Positions 17,219-25,913 of a DNA stretch of 64,000 bases are shown one piece after another (position 1 is the stretch's first letter; each line of letters begins with the position of its first letter). The notes under the pieces are model-generated. The model made no database searches, was not told the DNA's origin, and saw only the letters and a list, made by a program, of their open reading frames with translations. The stretch comes from Gelidibacter sediminis (GTDB taxonomy: Bacteria; Bacteroidota; Bacteroidia; Flavobacteriales; Flavobacteriaceae): assembly GCF_004364975.1 (NCBI RefSeq), contig NZ_SOBW01000007.1:1-64000 (forward strand). The letters run 5' to 3'. The position numbers were made by a program, and so were the translations under genes.

Positions 17219-18481
17219 CTATCCAAATAAATTCAATTGCGGACTCAGTACCTTATGATATTTACTGGTCGAATTCTGTAAAATAATAGATTTTAATTGA
17301 GGGGAAGTCAAATCACGACGTTCAAAGTCTCTAGAGTCGCACACTAAAAAATATTTTGCTCTATTTAAAGCAACCCCCATACGTTTCAGATGCTCCCAGT
17401 TTAACTTTCTAAACTGTCGCGCCTGCAAAATTTTGTAGACTGATTTCATGCCCAAACCAGGAATACGTGCCAACATGAATTTATCGGCTTTGTTGACATC
17501 AATCGGGAAATGTTCCATATTTCGAAGTGCCCATCCCAACTTTGGATCCACGTCTAAATCGAGATTTTGATGCTCACTATTTAATATCTCATGGACTTCA
17601 AAACCGTAAAAACGCATCAGCCAATCTGTTTGGTACAATCTATTTTCTCGCAACATGGGCACATCAGTTCCTATTTGCGGTAAACGGGAATCATAGCTAA
17701 TAGGAATGTATCCCGAATAATACACCCGCTTTAAATTGAATTTTTTATAAAAATAATTGGAAGTCCACATGATCTGTTGATCACTCTCTCCACTGGCCCC
17801 GATAATCATTTGGGTACTCTGACCTGCGGGTGCAAATTTGGGAGTACTTTTAATGATCTTCCGTTCAGATTTGTGCTGAATAATCTCATTTTTAACCTTG
17901 ACCATTGGCTTTATAAAATCCTCTCGATTCTTCTCCGGTGCCAATAGTTTCAAACCTTCCTTCGTTGGAATTTCAATATTTACACTCAATCGGTCAGCAT
18001 ATAAACCTGCTTCTTTCATCAATTCATCAGAAGCTCCAGGAATGGATTTTAAATGGATATAGCCATTAAAATTTTCTTCCAAACGGAGTTTTTTAGCTAC
18101 AGCCACCAAACGTTCCATGGTATAGTCGGCACTTTTAAAAATTCCAGAACTTAAAAATAGGCCTTCTATATAATTTCTACGGTAGAAATTAATGGTTAAA
18201 TCTACCACTTCCTGCACCTGAAATGCTGCTCTTTTTATGTCGTTACTCTTTCTGGTCACGCAGTAGGCACAATCAAAAATACAATAATTGGTAAGTAAAA
18301 TTTTTAATAAGGACACACAGCGACCGTCCTCAGTGTACGAATGACAAATGCCCATACCTGTGGCATCTCCCAAGCCTTTGCTAGTATTGCTACGCTTACT
18401 GCCACTAGACGCACAGGACACATCGTATTTAGCGGCATCAGCAAGGATTTTTAATTTTTCTTGGGTACGTTCAAAAGACAT
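17219..18481 (-). CDS. TIGR03916-type putative DNA modification/repair radical SAM protein
   Basis: The 420-residue protein has the radical-SAM cluster motif as Cys67-x3-Cys71-x2-Cys74 (NYCIFDCAYC), preceded by conserved GMGICHSYTEDGRC. This matches the family annotated as putative DNA modification/repair radical SAM protein. The C-terminal part has a helix-hairpin-helix-like stretch (ARIPGLGMKSVYKIL, about residues 340-355), consistent with DNA binding. It is the first gene of a two-gene operon with the TIGR03915 protein. The substrate is unknown. The 3' end has LNLFG just before the partner's start codon. Confidence 0.9.
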   Translation of the reverse strand: MSFERTQEKLKILADAAKYDVSCASSGSKRSNTSKGLGDATGMGICHSYTEDGRCVSLLKILLTNYCIFDCAYCVTRKSNDIKRAAFQVQEVVDLTINFYRRNYIEGLFLSSGIFKSADYTMERLVAVAKKLRLEENFNGYIHLKSIPGASDELMKEAGLYADRLSVNIEIPTKEGLKLLAPEKNREDFIKPMVKVKNEIIQHKSERKIIKSTPKFAPAGQSTQMIIGASGESDQQIMWTSNYFYKKFNLKRVYYSGYIPISYDSRLPQIGTDVPMLRENRLYQTDWLMRFYGFEVHEILNSEHQNLDLDVDPKLGWALRNMEHFPIDVNKADKFMLARIPGLGMKSVYKILQARQFRKLNWEHLKRMGVALNRAKYFLVCDSRDFERRDLTSPQLKSIILQNSTSKYHKVLSPQLNLFG

Positions 18482-18673
18482 AGAGGGAAATGGAATTTGA
18501 TAGTTCTAAATTTTGCATAAAAATACACTGAATAAGGCATTTCGTTTAACAAATTAGATGTAAAGGTTATCCTAAAAACTTCATATACTGGTAAATCCCA
18601 TAATCTTTAACCAGACCATTCAAAATTTCCTAAAAACATTGTCATTTTACTTTCTTTGTCTTACTTTTATTTT

Positions 18674-20878
18674 ATGACTGAAGTTGATATAGAAAAGGAA
18701 AATGCTGCTATTGCGAAAGCGTACAAACAGTTGCTCAAGGTAAGTTACCAAACGCTCAGTGTTGACGATAAGAAACTGATAAGGAGAGCTTTTGATGTGG
18801 CTGTGGAAGCGCATAAGGATCAGCGCCGTAAATCAGGAGAAGCGTATATTTTTCATCCTATTGCAGTAGCAAAAATTGTGGCCCAGGAAATTGGATTGGA
18901 TGCTACCTGTATTGCTGCGGCTTTATTGCATGATGTTGTTGAAGACAACCCAGATTATTCATTAGACTACATTGAGCAAAACTTTGGCAAAACTGTAGCG
19001 CGAATTGTGGATGGTCTGACCAAAATATCCTCGTTAAGCAAAGAGACCGATGTCTCTACGCAAGCCGAGAATTTTAGGAAAATGCTATTGACGCTCAATG
19101 ATGACGTTCGGGTTATAATCATTAAGATTGCGGACCGTCTCCACAATATGCAGACCATGGATTCCATGCGTCCGGATAAGCAAGAAAAGATAGCTTCAGA
19201 AACCTTATATATTTATGCACCTTTGGCGCATAGAATTGGTCTTTACAATATTAAAAGTGAATTAGAAGATTTAGGGTTAAAATACACAGAGCCTGAAGTC
19301 TATAATGAAATACACAACAAAATAAAGGACAGTAAGGAAGAACAAGATGCTTACATTAAAGCCTTTTCTCAAGTTATTGTGGACTCTTTAGACAAGGAAG
19401 GTCTCAGCTATTCCATTAAAGGGCGGCCAAAATCAATTTACTCCATTAGAAGAAAAATGCTTAAACAAGGTGTATCTTTTGATGAAGTCTATGATAAATT
19501 TGCAGTGAGGATTATCTATAAATCTGATTATGCCAATGAGAAGTTTCTCGCTTGGAAGATATATTCCATTGTAACAGATCATTTTATCCCAAACCCCATT
19601 CGGTTGCGCGATTGGATCTCATCACCTAAATCAACAGGTTATGAAGCCTTACACATTACCGTTATGGGCCCTAAAGGCCGCTGGGTAGAAGTTCAGATTA
19701 GAAGTGAGCGCATGAATGAGATTGCTGAAAAGGGTTATGCTGCTCATTACAAATACAAGCAAGGCAATGCTGAAGACGCCTTAGATACATGGATTGATAA
19801 ACTTCAGGAAGCATTGGAAAGTAATGAGACCAACGCTGTAGACTTTGTAGAGCAATTCAAACTTAACTTATATTCAAAAGAAATTTATGTTTTCTCGCCA
19901 AAAGGAGATCTAAAATCTCTGCCTAAAGGTGCTACGCCACTCGATTTTGCGTTTAGCATCCACACAGAAATTGGCATGAAAACCAGAGGAGCAAAAGTTA
20001 ATGGCAAATTAGTTCCATTAAGTCATGAATTGCAAAGTGGCGACCAAGTTGAAATCTTAACCTCTGAAAACATTAGACCAAACAGTAACTGGTTAGATTA
20101 CGCTACAACCGCAAGGGCACGAAGTAAAATTAAATCTTCTCTAAAGGACGAAAAGAAAGTAGTTGCTGAAGAAGGCAAGGAAATTTTAAGACGTAAATTA
20201 AAGCAACTTAAAATCGTTTTAGACGAAAAATCCATCAATGAAATGGTGGTCTTTTTTAAGCTTAAAACAAGTTTAGATCTGTTTTATCGTGTGGGTATTG
20301 GGTCTATTGACAACTCCATGCTCAAGGATTTTGCATCCTCACGCAGCAATGCGTTTATGAGTTATATTAAAAGTAAAATCCGTAAGCCAACAGTAGTCCA
20401 AAATATTGATAAAGATGAAATAACCGCCAAATATGACAGCTTGGTATTTGGGAAGGAAGAAGAAAAATTAGATTATAAACTTTCAGCCTGCTGCAACCCA
20501 ATACCAGGCGATGAAGTGTTTGGTTTTCTAACCATTAATGAGGGCATCAAAATTCACAAAAAAAATTGTCCAAATGCCTTAAGTCTACAATCCAATTATG
20601 CTTATAGAATTATGCAGGCCAAGTGGATCGATTCCTCACAGCAAGAGTTTGCAGCTCAAATAACCTTGTCTGGTATTGACAATATGGGCTTGGTAAATAA
20701 TATCACTAAAGTAATATCCAATAACATGCATGTTAACATGAAAAGTATTAGCTTTCAAAGTGATGACGGTATATTTTCTGGTAAAATCAACGTCATTGTC
20801 AAGAATAGCACCATGCTTAAAAAACTCATGGAAAATCTAAAAAAAATTAACGGGATTGATAAGGTGACAAGAGTTTAA
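18674..20878 (+). CDS. RelA/SpoT-family (p)ppGpp synthetase/hydrolase
   Basis: From ATG 18674 the protein has 734 residues and the complete long-RSH layout. The HD hydrolase domain has HDVVED at 86-91. The synthetase domain includes GRPKSIYSIRRKM near 250 and later GYEALHITV. A TGS domain follows near 390-450 (IYVFSPKGDLKSLPKGATP), then a helical/zinc-finger-like segment with SACCNPIPGDEV, and a C-terminal ACT domain from about 655. The intact HDxxED box suggests a bifunctional enzyme that sets stringent-response levels. A TTG at 18656 would add six residues, but it lies inside a weak -7-like TTTCTTTG. It heads a plus-strand block with fur and purA. Confidence 0.95.
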   Translation: MTEVDIEKENAAIAKAYKQLLKVSYQTLSVDDKKLIRRAFDVAVEAHKDQRRKSGEAYIFHPIAVAKIVAQEIGLDATCIAAALLHDVVEDNPDYSLDYIEQNFGKTVARIVDGLTKISSLSKETDVSTQAENFRKMLLTLNDDVRVIIIKIADRLHNMQTMDSMRPDKQEKIASETLYIYAPLAHRIGLYNIKSELEDLGLKYTEPEVYNEIHNKIKDSKEEQDAYIKAFSQVIVDSLDKEGLSYSIKGRPKSIYSIRRKMLKQGVSFDEVYDKFAVRIIYKSDYANEKFLAWKIYSIVTDHFIPNPIRLRDWISSPKSTGYEALHITVMGPKGRWVEVQIRSERMNEIAEKGYAAHYKYKQGNAEDALDTWIDKLQEALESNETNAVDFVEQFKLNLYSKEIYVFSPKGDLKSLPKGATPLDFAFSIHTEIGMKTRGAKVNGKLVPLSHELQSGDQVEILTSENIRPNSNWLDYATTARARSKIKSSLKDEKKVVAEEGKEILRRKLKQLKIVLDEKSINEMVVFFKLKTSLDLFYRVGIGSIDNSMLKDFASSRSNAFMSYIKSKIRKPTVVQNIDKDEITAKYDSLVFGKEEEKLDYKLSACCNPIPGDEVFGFLTINEGIKIHKKNCPNALSLQSNYAYRIMQAKWIDSSQQEFAAQITLSGIDNMGLVNNITKVISNNMHVNMKSISFQSDDGIFSGKINVIVKNSTMLKKLMENLKKINGIDKVTRV

Positions 20879-20884
20879 ATAGTG

Positions 20885-20892
20885 TAAATTTG
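20885..20892 (+). promoter_or_regulatory. -7 promoter box before the Fur-family gene
   Basis: TAAATTTG, an exact TAnnTTTG match, ends 12 nt before the fur ATG at 20905. No TTG at ideal spacing (nearest is 26 nt away). It gives the fur-purA pair a possible promoter of its own, separate from the spoT transcript. Confidence 0.5.
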
Positions 20893-20904
20893 CCAACGTA
20901 AATT

Positions 20905-21366
20905 ATGAGTGCAAAAACAAAACATAACAATCAGGAAATAGTTAAAAACGTGTTTACCACATTTTTGGAAAGTAAAGGGCACCGTAAAACTCCTGAGCGC
21001 TATGCTATTCTACAAGAAATTTATGATAGTGAAGAACATTTTGATATCGAGTCTCTCTACATCAAAATGAAAAATAAAAACTATCGCGTGAGCCGTGCAA
21101 CGCTTTACAATACTATTGAATTATTGTTGGAATGTGCATTAGTACGCAAGCATCAATTTGGTCAGAATCAGGCGCATTATGAAAAGTCTTATTTTGACAA
21201 GCAACACGACCACGTTATCCTAACAGATACCGGAGAAGTTATCGAATTCTGTGATCCTAGGATCCAATCCATCAAAAAAACGATTGAAGAAGTTTTTGAT
21301 ATTTCCATCTCCAACCACTCACTTTACTTTTACGGAACAAAAAACGAACAACCTAAAGAATCTTAA
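20905..21366 (+). CDS. Fur-family metal-responsive transcriptional repressor
   Basis: The 153-residue protein has a winged-helix domain (recognition region [17 protein letters not shown], 60-76) and a metal-sensing dimerisation domain with HDHVI (His101, His103) and later IEF. It contains only two cysteines (77 and 116), so the CxxC pairs that hold the structural zinc in classical Fur and PerR are missing. It lies 26 bp after spoT and 2 bp before purA. Whether it senses iron, zinc or peroxide cannot be told. Confidence 0.88.
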   Translation: MSAKTKHNNQEIVKNVFTTFLESKGHRKTPERYAILQEIYDSEEHFDIESLYIKMKNKNYRVSRATLYNTIELLLECALVRKHQFGQNQAHYEKSYFDKQHDHVILTDTGEVIEFCDPRIQSIKKTIEEVFDISISNHSLYFYGTKNEQPKES

Positions 21367-21368
21367 AA

Positions 21369-22640
21369 ATGGCAGTAGATTTACTACTAGGATTACAATG
21401 GGGTGACGAAGGCAAAGGAAAAATTGTCGATGTCCTGACCTCAAATTACAACATTATAGCACGTTTTCAAGGCGGTCCCAATGCAGGACACACCTTGGTG
21501 TTTAACGGCAAAAAGCACGTGCTACACACCATCCCTTCAGGAATCTTCCATGAAGGTACTATTAACTTAGTTGGTAATGGTGTCGTAATTGATCCTGTCA
21601 TTTTCAATAAAGAGTTGGACAAACTCGCAGAGCAAGGTGTCGATTATAAAAAATCTTTATTGATATCGCGTAAAGCACATATCATTTTGCCAACACACCG
21701 TTTGCTTGATGCGGCGAGTGAAGCTTCGAAGGGAAAAGCTAAAATTGGCTCAACACTTAAAGGAATTGGTCCAACATATATGGACAAAACTGGCAGAAAC
21801 GGTATTAGAGTTGGCGATGTAGAAATGGCTGATTGGAAAGATAAATACCGCGCATTAGCTGATAAGCACGAAGCGATGATTGCGTTTTACAATGTAGATA
21901 TACAATATGATTTGCAAGAGCTTGAAAATGAATTTTTCAAATCGATTGAAGTCCTAAGATCGTTGACCTTTATTGATTCTGAAGAGTATTTGCACCAGGC
22001 TCAAAAAGACGGCAAGTCTATTTTGGCAGAAGGCGCTCAAGGTTCTTTATTGGATATTGATTTTGGAACCTATCCATTTGTAACCTCATCCAACACCACA
22101 GCTGCTGGCGCTTGTACAGGATTAGGCATTGCACCGAATAAAATAGGCGATGTTTACGGAATCTTTAAAGCGTACACCACGCGTGTTGGTTCAGGACCCT
22201 TCCCTACCGAATTATTTGATGAAGATGGAGAAACAATGGGCCGCGTAGGTAATGAATTTGGCGCTACTACCGGACGTTCACGCAGATGTGGATGGTTAGA
22301 TTTAGTAGCCTTACGTTATGCTTGCCAAGTAAATGGCGTTACCAAATTAATTATGATGAAAGGCGATGTGCTTTCAGGCTTTAAAACCTTAAAAGTATGT
22401 ACGGCTTACAAATATAAAGGGGAAGAAATTCAGCATTTTCCATACAGTATTGATCCAGAACATCTCACGCCTATTTACACCGATTTTAAAGGATGGAATG
22501 AGGATTTGACTGGGATGACTGACGCTGCGGATATGCCACAACCTTTAGTAGACTATATTGAGTTTTTGGAAAAAGAGCTCGAAACACCAATTACTATTGT
22601 CTCTGTTGGCCCGGATAGAAAACAGACCATTATTAGATAA
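21369..22640 (+). CDS. purA: Adenylosuccinate synthetase
   Basis: This 423-residue enzyme makes adenylosuccinate from IMP, aspartate and GTP, the first step from IMP to AMP. The N-terminal GTP/IMP-site loop GLQWGDEGKGK (8-18), the GGPNAGHTL element with the catalytic His, the GSTLKGIGPTYMDK loop, and the AEGAQGSLLDIDFGTYP element are all present, as is the C-terminal VSVGPDRKQTI. Its ATG is 2 bp after the fur stop, so purine synthesis and the Fur-family regulator share a message here. A strong terminator follows. Confidence 0.97.
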   Translation: MAVDLLLGLQWGDEGKGKIVDVLTSNYNIIARFQGGPNAGHTLVFNGKKHVLHTIPSGIFHEGTINLVGNGVVIDPVIFNKELDKLAEQGVDYKKSLLISRKAHIILPTHRLLDAASEASKGKAKIGSTLKGIGPTYMDKTGRNGIRVGDVEMADWKDKYRALADKHEAMIAFYNVDIQYDLQELENEFFKSIEVLRSLTFIDSEEYLHQAQKDGKSILAEGAQGSLLDIDFGTYPFVTSSNTTAAGACTGLGIAPNKIGDVYGIFKAYTTRVGSGPFPTELFDEDGETMGRVGNEFGATTGRSRRCGWLDLVALRYACQVNGVTKLIMMKGDVLSGFKTLKVCTAYKYKGEEIQHFPYSIDPEHLTPIYTDFKGWNEDLTGMTDAADMPQPLVDYIEFLEKELETPITIVSVGPDRKQTIIR

Positions 22641-22648
22641 TTATTCTT

Positions 22649-22683
22649 AACGAACCTGTTCATTTACCTTGATCAGGTTCGTT
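22649..22683 (+). terminator. Rho-independent terminator after purA
   Basis: AACGAACCTG (22649-22658) pairs with CAGGTTCGTT (22674-22683), followed by a T-rich stretch (TTATTTTC). It ends the fur-purA message. Confidence 0.85.
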
Positions 22684-22747
22684 TATTTTCTTCATTTAGC
22701 GGCACATAAACTTATGTTAATGCAAAATAATGCTTAAATTAAAGAGT

Positions 22748-22755
22748 TACTTTTG
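22748..22755 (+). promoter_or_regulatory. -7 box overlapping the annotated UUG start of the OstA-like gene
   Basis: TACTTTTG, an exact TAnnTTTG match, includes the TTG at 22753. If the box is used, transcription starts near 22760 and that TTG is not in the mRNA. Confidence 0.5.
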
Positions 22756-24561
22756 AAAATCATTTGTCACACATTGAGAGCATTATACCTTTTTATAGTC
22801 CTATTTTTTTGCTTCACTTTGTCTGCTACAGCACAAACAGAGAAGCTAAGGAAAATTCGAGTAGAATATGCTGGTTTTGTCGACTCCGACAGTTTAAGAG
22901 GCCCTGGGGTTTCTGTTTTTACCCGAGACAACACACAACAAGTCCACTTTACACATGAAGGGATCAACCTGTATTGCGATCAAGCCGTTTATTACGAAAA
23001 AGAAGACTTTATTGAAGCCTACAGTAATGTAGTCATGCAACAAGGAGACACCATTACAATGACCGCAAAGTATGCGGAATATAGTGGCAAGACCCAACTG
23101 GCATTTGCAAGTGGAGATGTTATTCTTACTGAACCACAATCGGTTTTAACGACGGATACACTTCATTTTGACCGCGTCAAACAACAGGCATATTACCAAA
23201 ACAAAGGTAAAGTAGTCAGAGACACCTCAGGCACCATTACCAGCCAAATTGGTCGTTATTATATGAATGCCAAAAAGTACCAATTTGTTCAAGATGTCGT
23301 ATTGATAAATCCACAGTACACATTAAACACCAATCAGCTCGATTTTTATACAGAAACTGGCCATGCTTATTTATATGGTCCGTCAACAATTGTTGGCGAA
23401 AACAACACTATTTATGCAGAGCGTGGGTTTTATGACACTAATAATGACACTGGTTATTTTGTAAAGAACTCGAAAATCAATTATCAGAATCGGATTTTTG
23501 AAGGTGACAGTATGTATTTTGATAGAAAAATCAGTTTTGCCTCTGCCACCAACAATATTAAAGTAACAGACACGATTAACAATAGCGTTGCACGTGGCCA
23601 CTATGCGGAGATTTGGCGCGCAAAAGATTCTGTATTTATCACGAAGCGGGCTTTGGCGATTACCGTTCAGGAGAAGGATTCCATTTACATGCATAGTGAC
23701 ACCTTAATGGTTACCGGTAAACCGGAACATCGGATCACGAGAGCCTATTACAATGCCAAAATATTTAAAAGTGATTTGAGTGGGAAAGCAGATTCCATTC
23801 ACGCCGACCATAAAACAGGACTAACACAACTCATCAATTTAAAGCAATTTTCAAATACTGATGCGTTTACCACCAAGCGAAGGCCCATCCTCTGGAACTT
23901 GGACAATCAAATGACCGGAGATACGATTCATCTGATTTCAAATCCTGAAACGGAGCAGCTCGATTCCTTAGTCGTTTTTAACGATGCTTTTTTAATTAGC
24001 AAAGACACACTTGGCGACGGTTATAATCAAATTAAAGGTCTAAGACTTATCGGTTTGTTTAAGGACAACGATCTTTATAATGTGGACATCATTAAAAATG
24101 CTGAAGTCATCAATTATTCACGAGATGACAATCAGGAATTAATTGGTATAAATAAATCAAAATCAGGGAAGATAAATCTGAAGATTATAGAAGGTTACAA
24201 AATAATTACCTTGATAGACCAAGTGGATGGCGACATTTATCCGGAGTCGAAATTCCCTGAAAACGCAAGAAAGATGCGAGGTTTTGATTGGCGTGAAAAA
24301 GAACGGCCAAAGAGCGTGGAAGATTTATTTAGTGAAGATCCGCCCTTGATATTACCGATAATAAAAGGTTTGGGTGACTATGTACCCCAAGAAGATTTTT
24401 TTGACGACGCCCTATTGCAACGTGTAGAAGATGCCACGCCAAAGGATGCAAAAAAGAATACGTCTCAAAAAGCGTCGCGTAACATTCCAAAGGAAGCGCT
24501 TAACAAAGCCGATTCATCTAAAGTAAAACCGGTGCAATCACCAAAGAAAAAGGACAATTGA
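22753..24561 (+). CDS. OstA/LptA-like lipopolysaccharide transport protein
   Basis: The longest frame has 602 residues and no ATG start: the first candidate is TTG 22753, and TTG 22774 would give 595 residues and an equally good signal peptide ending ...SATAQ. Repeated beta-strand pairs of the OstA type are seen, such as LYCDQAVYYEKEDFIEAYSN and later TDTLHFDRVKQQAYYQN, each broken by D/N turns. This resembles the LptA/OstA periplasmic bridge that carries LPS to the outer membrane, with extra repeats and a Lys/Pro-rich C-terminal tail. It is followed by 1 bp by an aminotransferase gene. Assignment to LPS transport is by family; the long C-terminus has no known role. Confidence 0.85.
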   Translation: MKIICHTLRALYLFIVLFFCFTLSATAQTEKLRKIRVEYAGFVDSDSLRGPGVSVFTRDNTQQVHFTHEGINLYCDQAVYYEKEDFIEAYSNVVMQQGDTITMTAKYAEYSGKTQLAFASGDVILTEPQSVLTTDTLHFDRVKQQAYYQNKGKVVRDTSGTITSQIGRYYMNAKKYQFVQDVVLINPQYTLNTNQLDFYTETGHAYLYGPSTIVGENNTIYAERGFYDTNNDTGYFVKNSKINYQNRIFEGDSMYFDRKISFASATNNIKVTDTINNSVARGHYAEIWRAKDSVFITKRALAITVQEKDSIYMHSDTLMVTGKPEHRITRAYYNAKIFKSDLSGKADSIHADHKTGLTQLINLKQFSNTDAFTTKRRPILWNLDNQMTGDTIHLISNPETEQLDSLVVFNDAFLISKDTLGDGYNQIKGLRLIGLFKDNDLYNVDIIKNAEVINYSRDDNQELIGINKSKSGKINLKIIEGYKIITLIDQVDGDIYPESKFPENARKMRGFDWREKERPKSVEDLFSEDPPLILPIIKGLGDYVPQEDFFDDALLQRVEDATPKDAKKNTSQKASRNIPKEALNKADSSKVKPVQSPKKKDN

Positions 24562-24562
24562 T

Positions 24563-25750
24563 ATGACGAGCGATTTTTTACTTTATCAAGCACAAACCAC
24601 TCCTCATCCTTTAGCAATGGAAGTATCCCACGCTGAGGGCTGTTATGTTTACGACACCAATAATAAAGCTTATCTCGATTTTGTCGCGGGCGTTTCGGCC
24701 TGCAGTTTAGGCCATAGACATCCTAAAGTGGTCAAGGCTATCAAAGATCAATTAGACAAATACATGCACGTGATGGTGTATGGCGAATATATTCAAGAAC
24801 CAGCTGTGGAATTGGCTAAAATTTTAGCGGACAATTTACCAAAATCTTTAGAATGCACGTATTTAGTCAACTCAGGCACTGAAGCTATTGAAGGCGCTTT
24901 AAAGCTAGCGCGTCGTGCCACCGGCAGAAGCCAAATTATTGCTGCACATCATGCCTACCACGGCAATACTATGGGCTCAATGAGTGTGATGGGTTATGAA
25001 GAACGCAAACAAGCGTTCCGCCCATTGATTCCAGATGTAAATTTTATCACGTTTAACAATACTGAAGATTTAAAGCAAATTACCTATAAAACGGCAGCGG
25101 TCATTTTAGAAACAATTCAAGGTGGTGCAGGATTTATCGAGCCACATGCTAATTATTTAACTAAGGTAAGAACACGTTGTGATGAAGTTGGCGCTTTACT
25201 CATTTTAGATGAAGTCCAACCAGGCATCGGACGTACAGGCAAGCTTTTTGGCTTTGAACATTATAATTGTATTCCAGATATTTTGGTAACCGGAAAAGGC
25301 CTTGGCGGCGGGATGCCAATAGGTGCTTTTACAGCCTCCAGATCAATGATGCAGACCTTACAGGAGTTTCCCAAATTAGGTCATATTACTACTTTTGGCG
25401 GCCACCCTGTAATAGCCGCAGCTGCACTTGCAACGGTTAAGGAAATTACCGAAAGCAATTTGATGGCTGATGCCCTAGAAAAAGAAGTGCTTTTCAGATC
25501 TCTTTTGGTACACCCTTTGATTACAGAGATTAGAGGACGTGGATTAATGCTTGCGGCTATAACCCCATCAGCAGAAATTGCCACAGAGCTTATTTTAAAG
25601 GCACAAGGCAAGGGATTAATCCTTTTTTGGCTCCTTTTTGAACAAAAAGCCATCCGATTAACGCCGCCTTTAACCATTACTGAGGAGGAAATTATTGAAG
25701 GTTGCGGAATAATTCTCGACATTTTAGATGATATTTCTGCAAAATTTTAA
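24563..25750 (+). CDS. Class III PLP-dependent aminotransferase
   Basis: The 395-residue enzyme is an acetylornithine/ornithine/aspartate-type class III aminotransferase. Visible sites are the phosphate-binding SGTEA (104-108), Asp216 in LILDEVQPGIGRTG contacting the PLP ring nitrogen, and the Schiff-base Lys245 in VTGKGLGGG. The DEVQPGIGRTG segment differs from the usual DEVQTGFGRTG by two residues. The substrate cannot be determined from sequence. It starts 1 bp after the OstA-like gene, so they are probably co-transcribed even though their roles differ. Confidence 0.9.
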   Translation: MTSDFLLYQAQTTPHPLAMEVSHAEGCYVYDTNNKAYLDFVAGVSACSLGHRHPKVVKAIKDQLDKYMHVMVYGEYIQEPAVELAKILADNLPKSLECTYLVNSGTEAIEGALKLARRATGRSQIIAAHHAYHGNTMGSMSVMGYEERKQAFRPLIPDVNFITFNNTEDLKQITYKTAAVILETIQGGAGFIEPHANYLTKVRTRCDEVGALLILDEVQPGIGRTGKLFGFEHYNCIPDILVTGKGLGGGMPIGAFTASRSMMQTLQEFPKLGHITTFGGHPVIAAAALATVKEITESNLMADALEKEVLFRSLLVHPLITEIRGRGLMLAAITPSAEIATELILKAQGKGLILFWLLFEQKAIRLTPPLTITEEEIIEGCGIILDILDDISAKF

Positions 25751-25913
25751 GTCTGAATATCGTTTAAACCCTTGATAGGCTAAGACTTTTATTGCAATTA
25801 CAACCTATAAACCAGGAGTGCTGTTAATTAATTTGTTGAAAACATTCGGCTTATTAATCACATTTCTCTAATGATAACGTTACATTTATTTCAACGAACA
25901 ATACAATGTGCTT

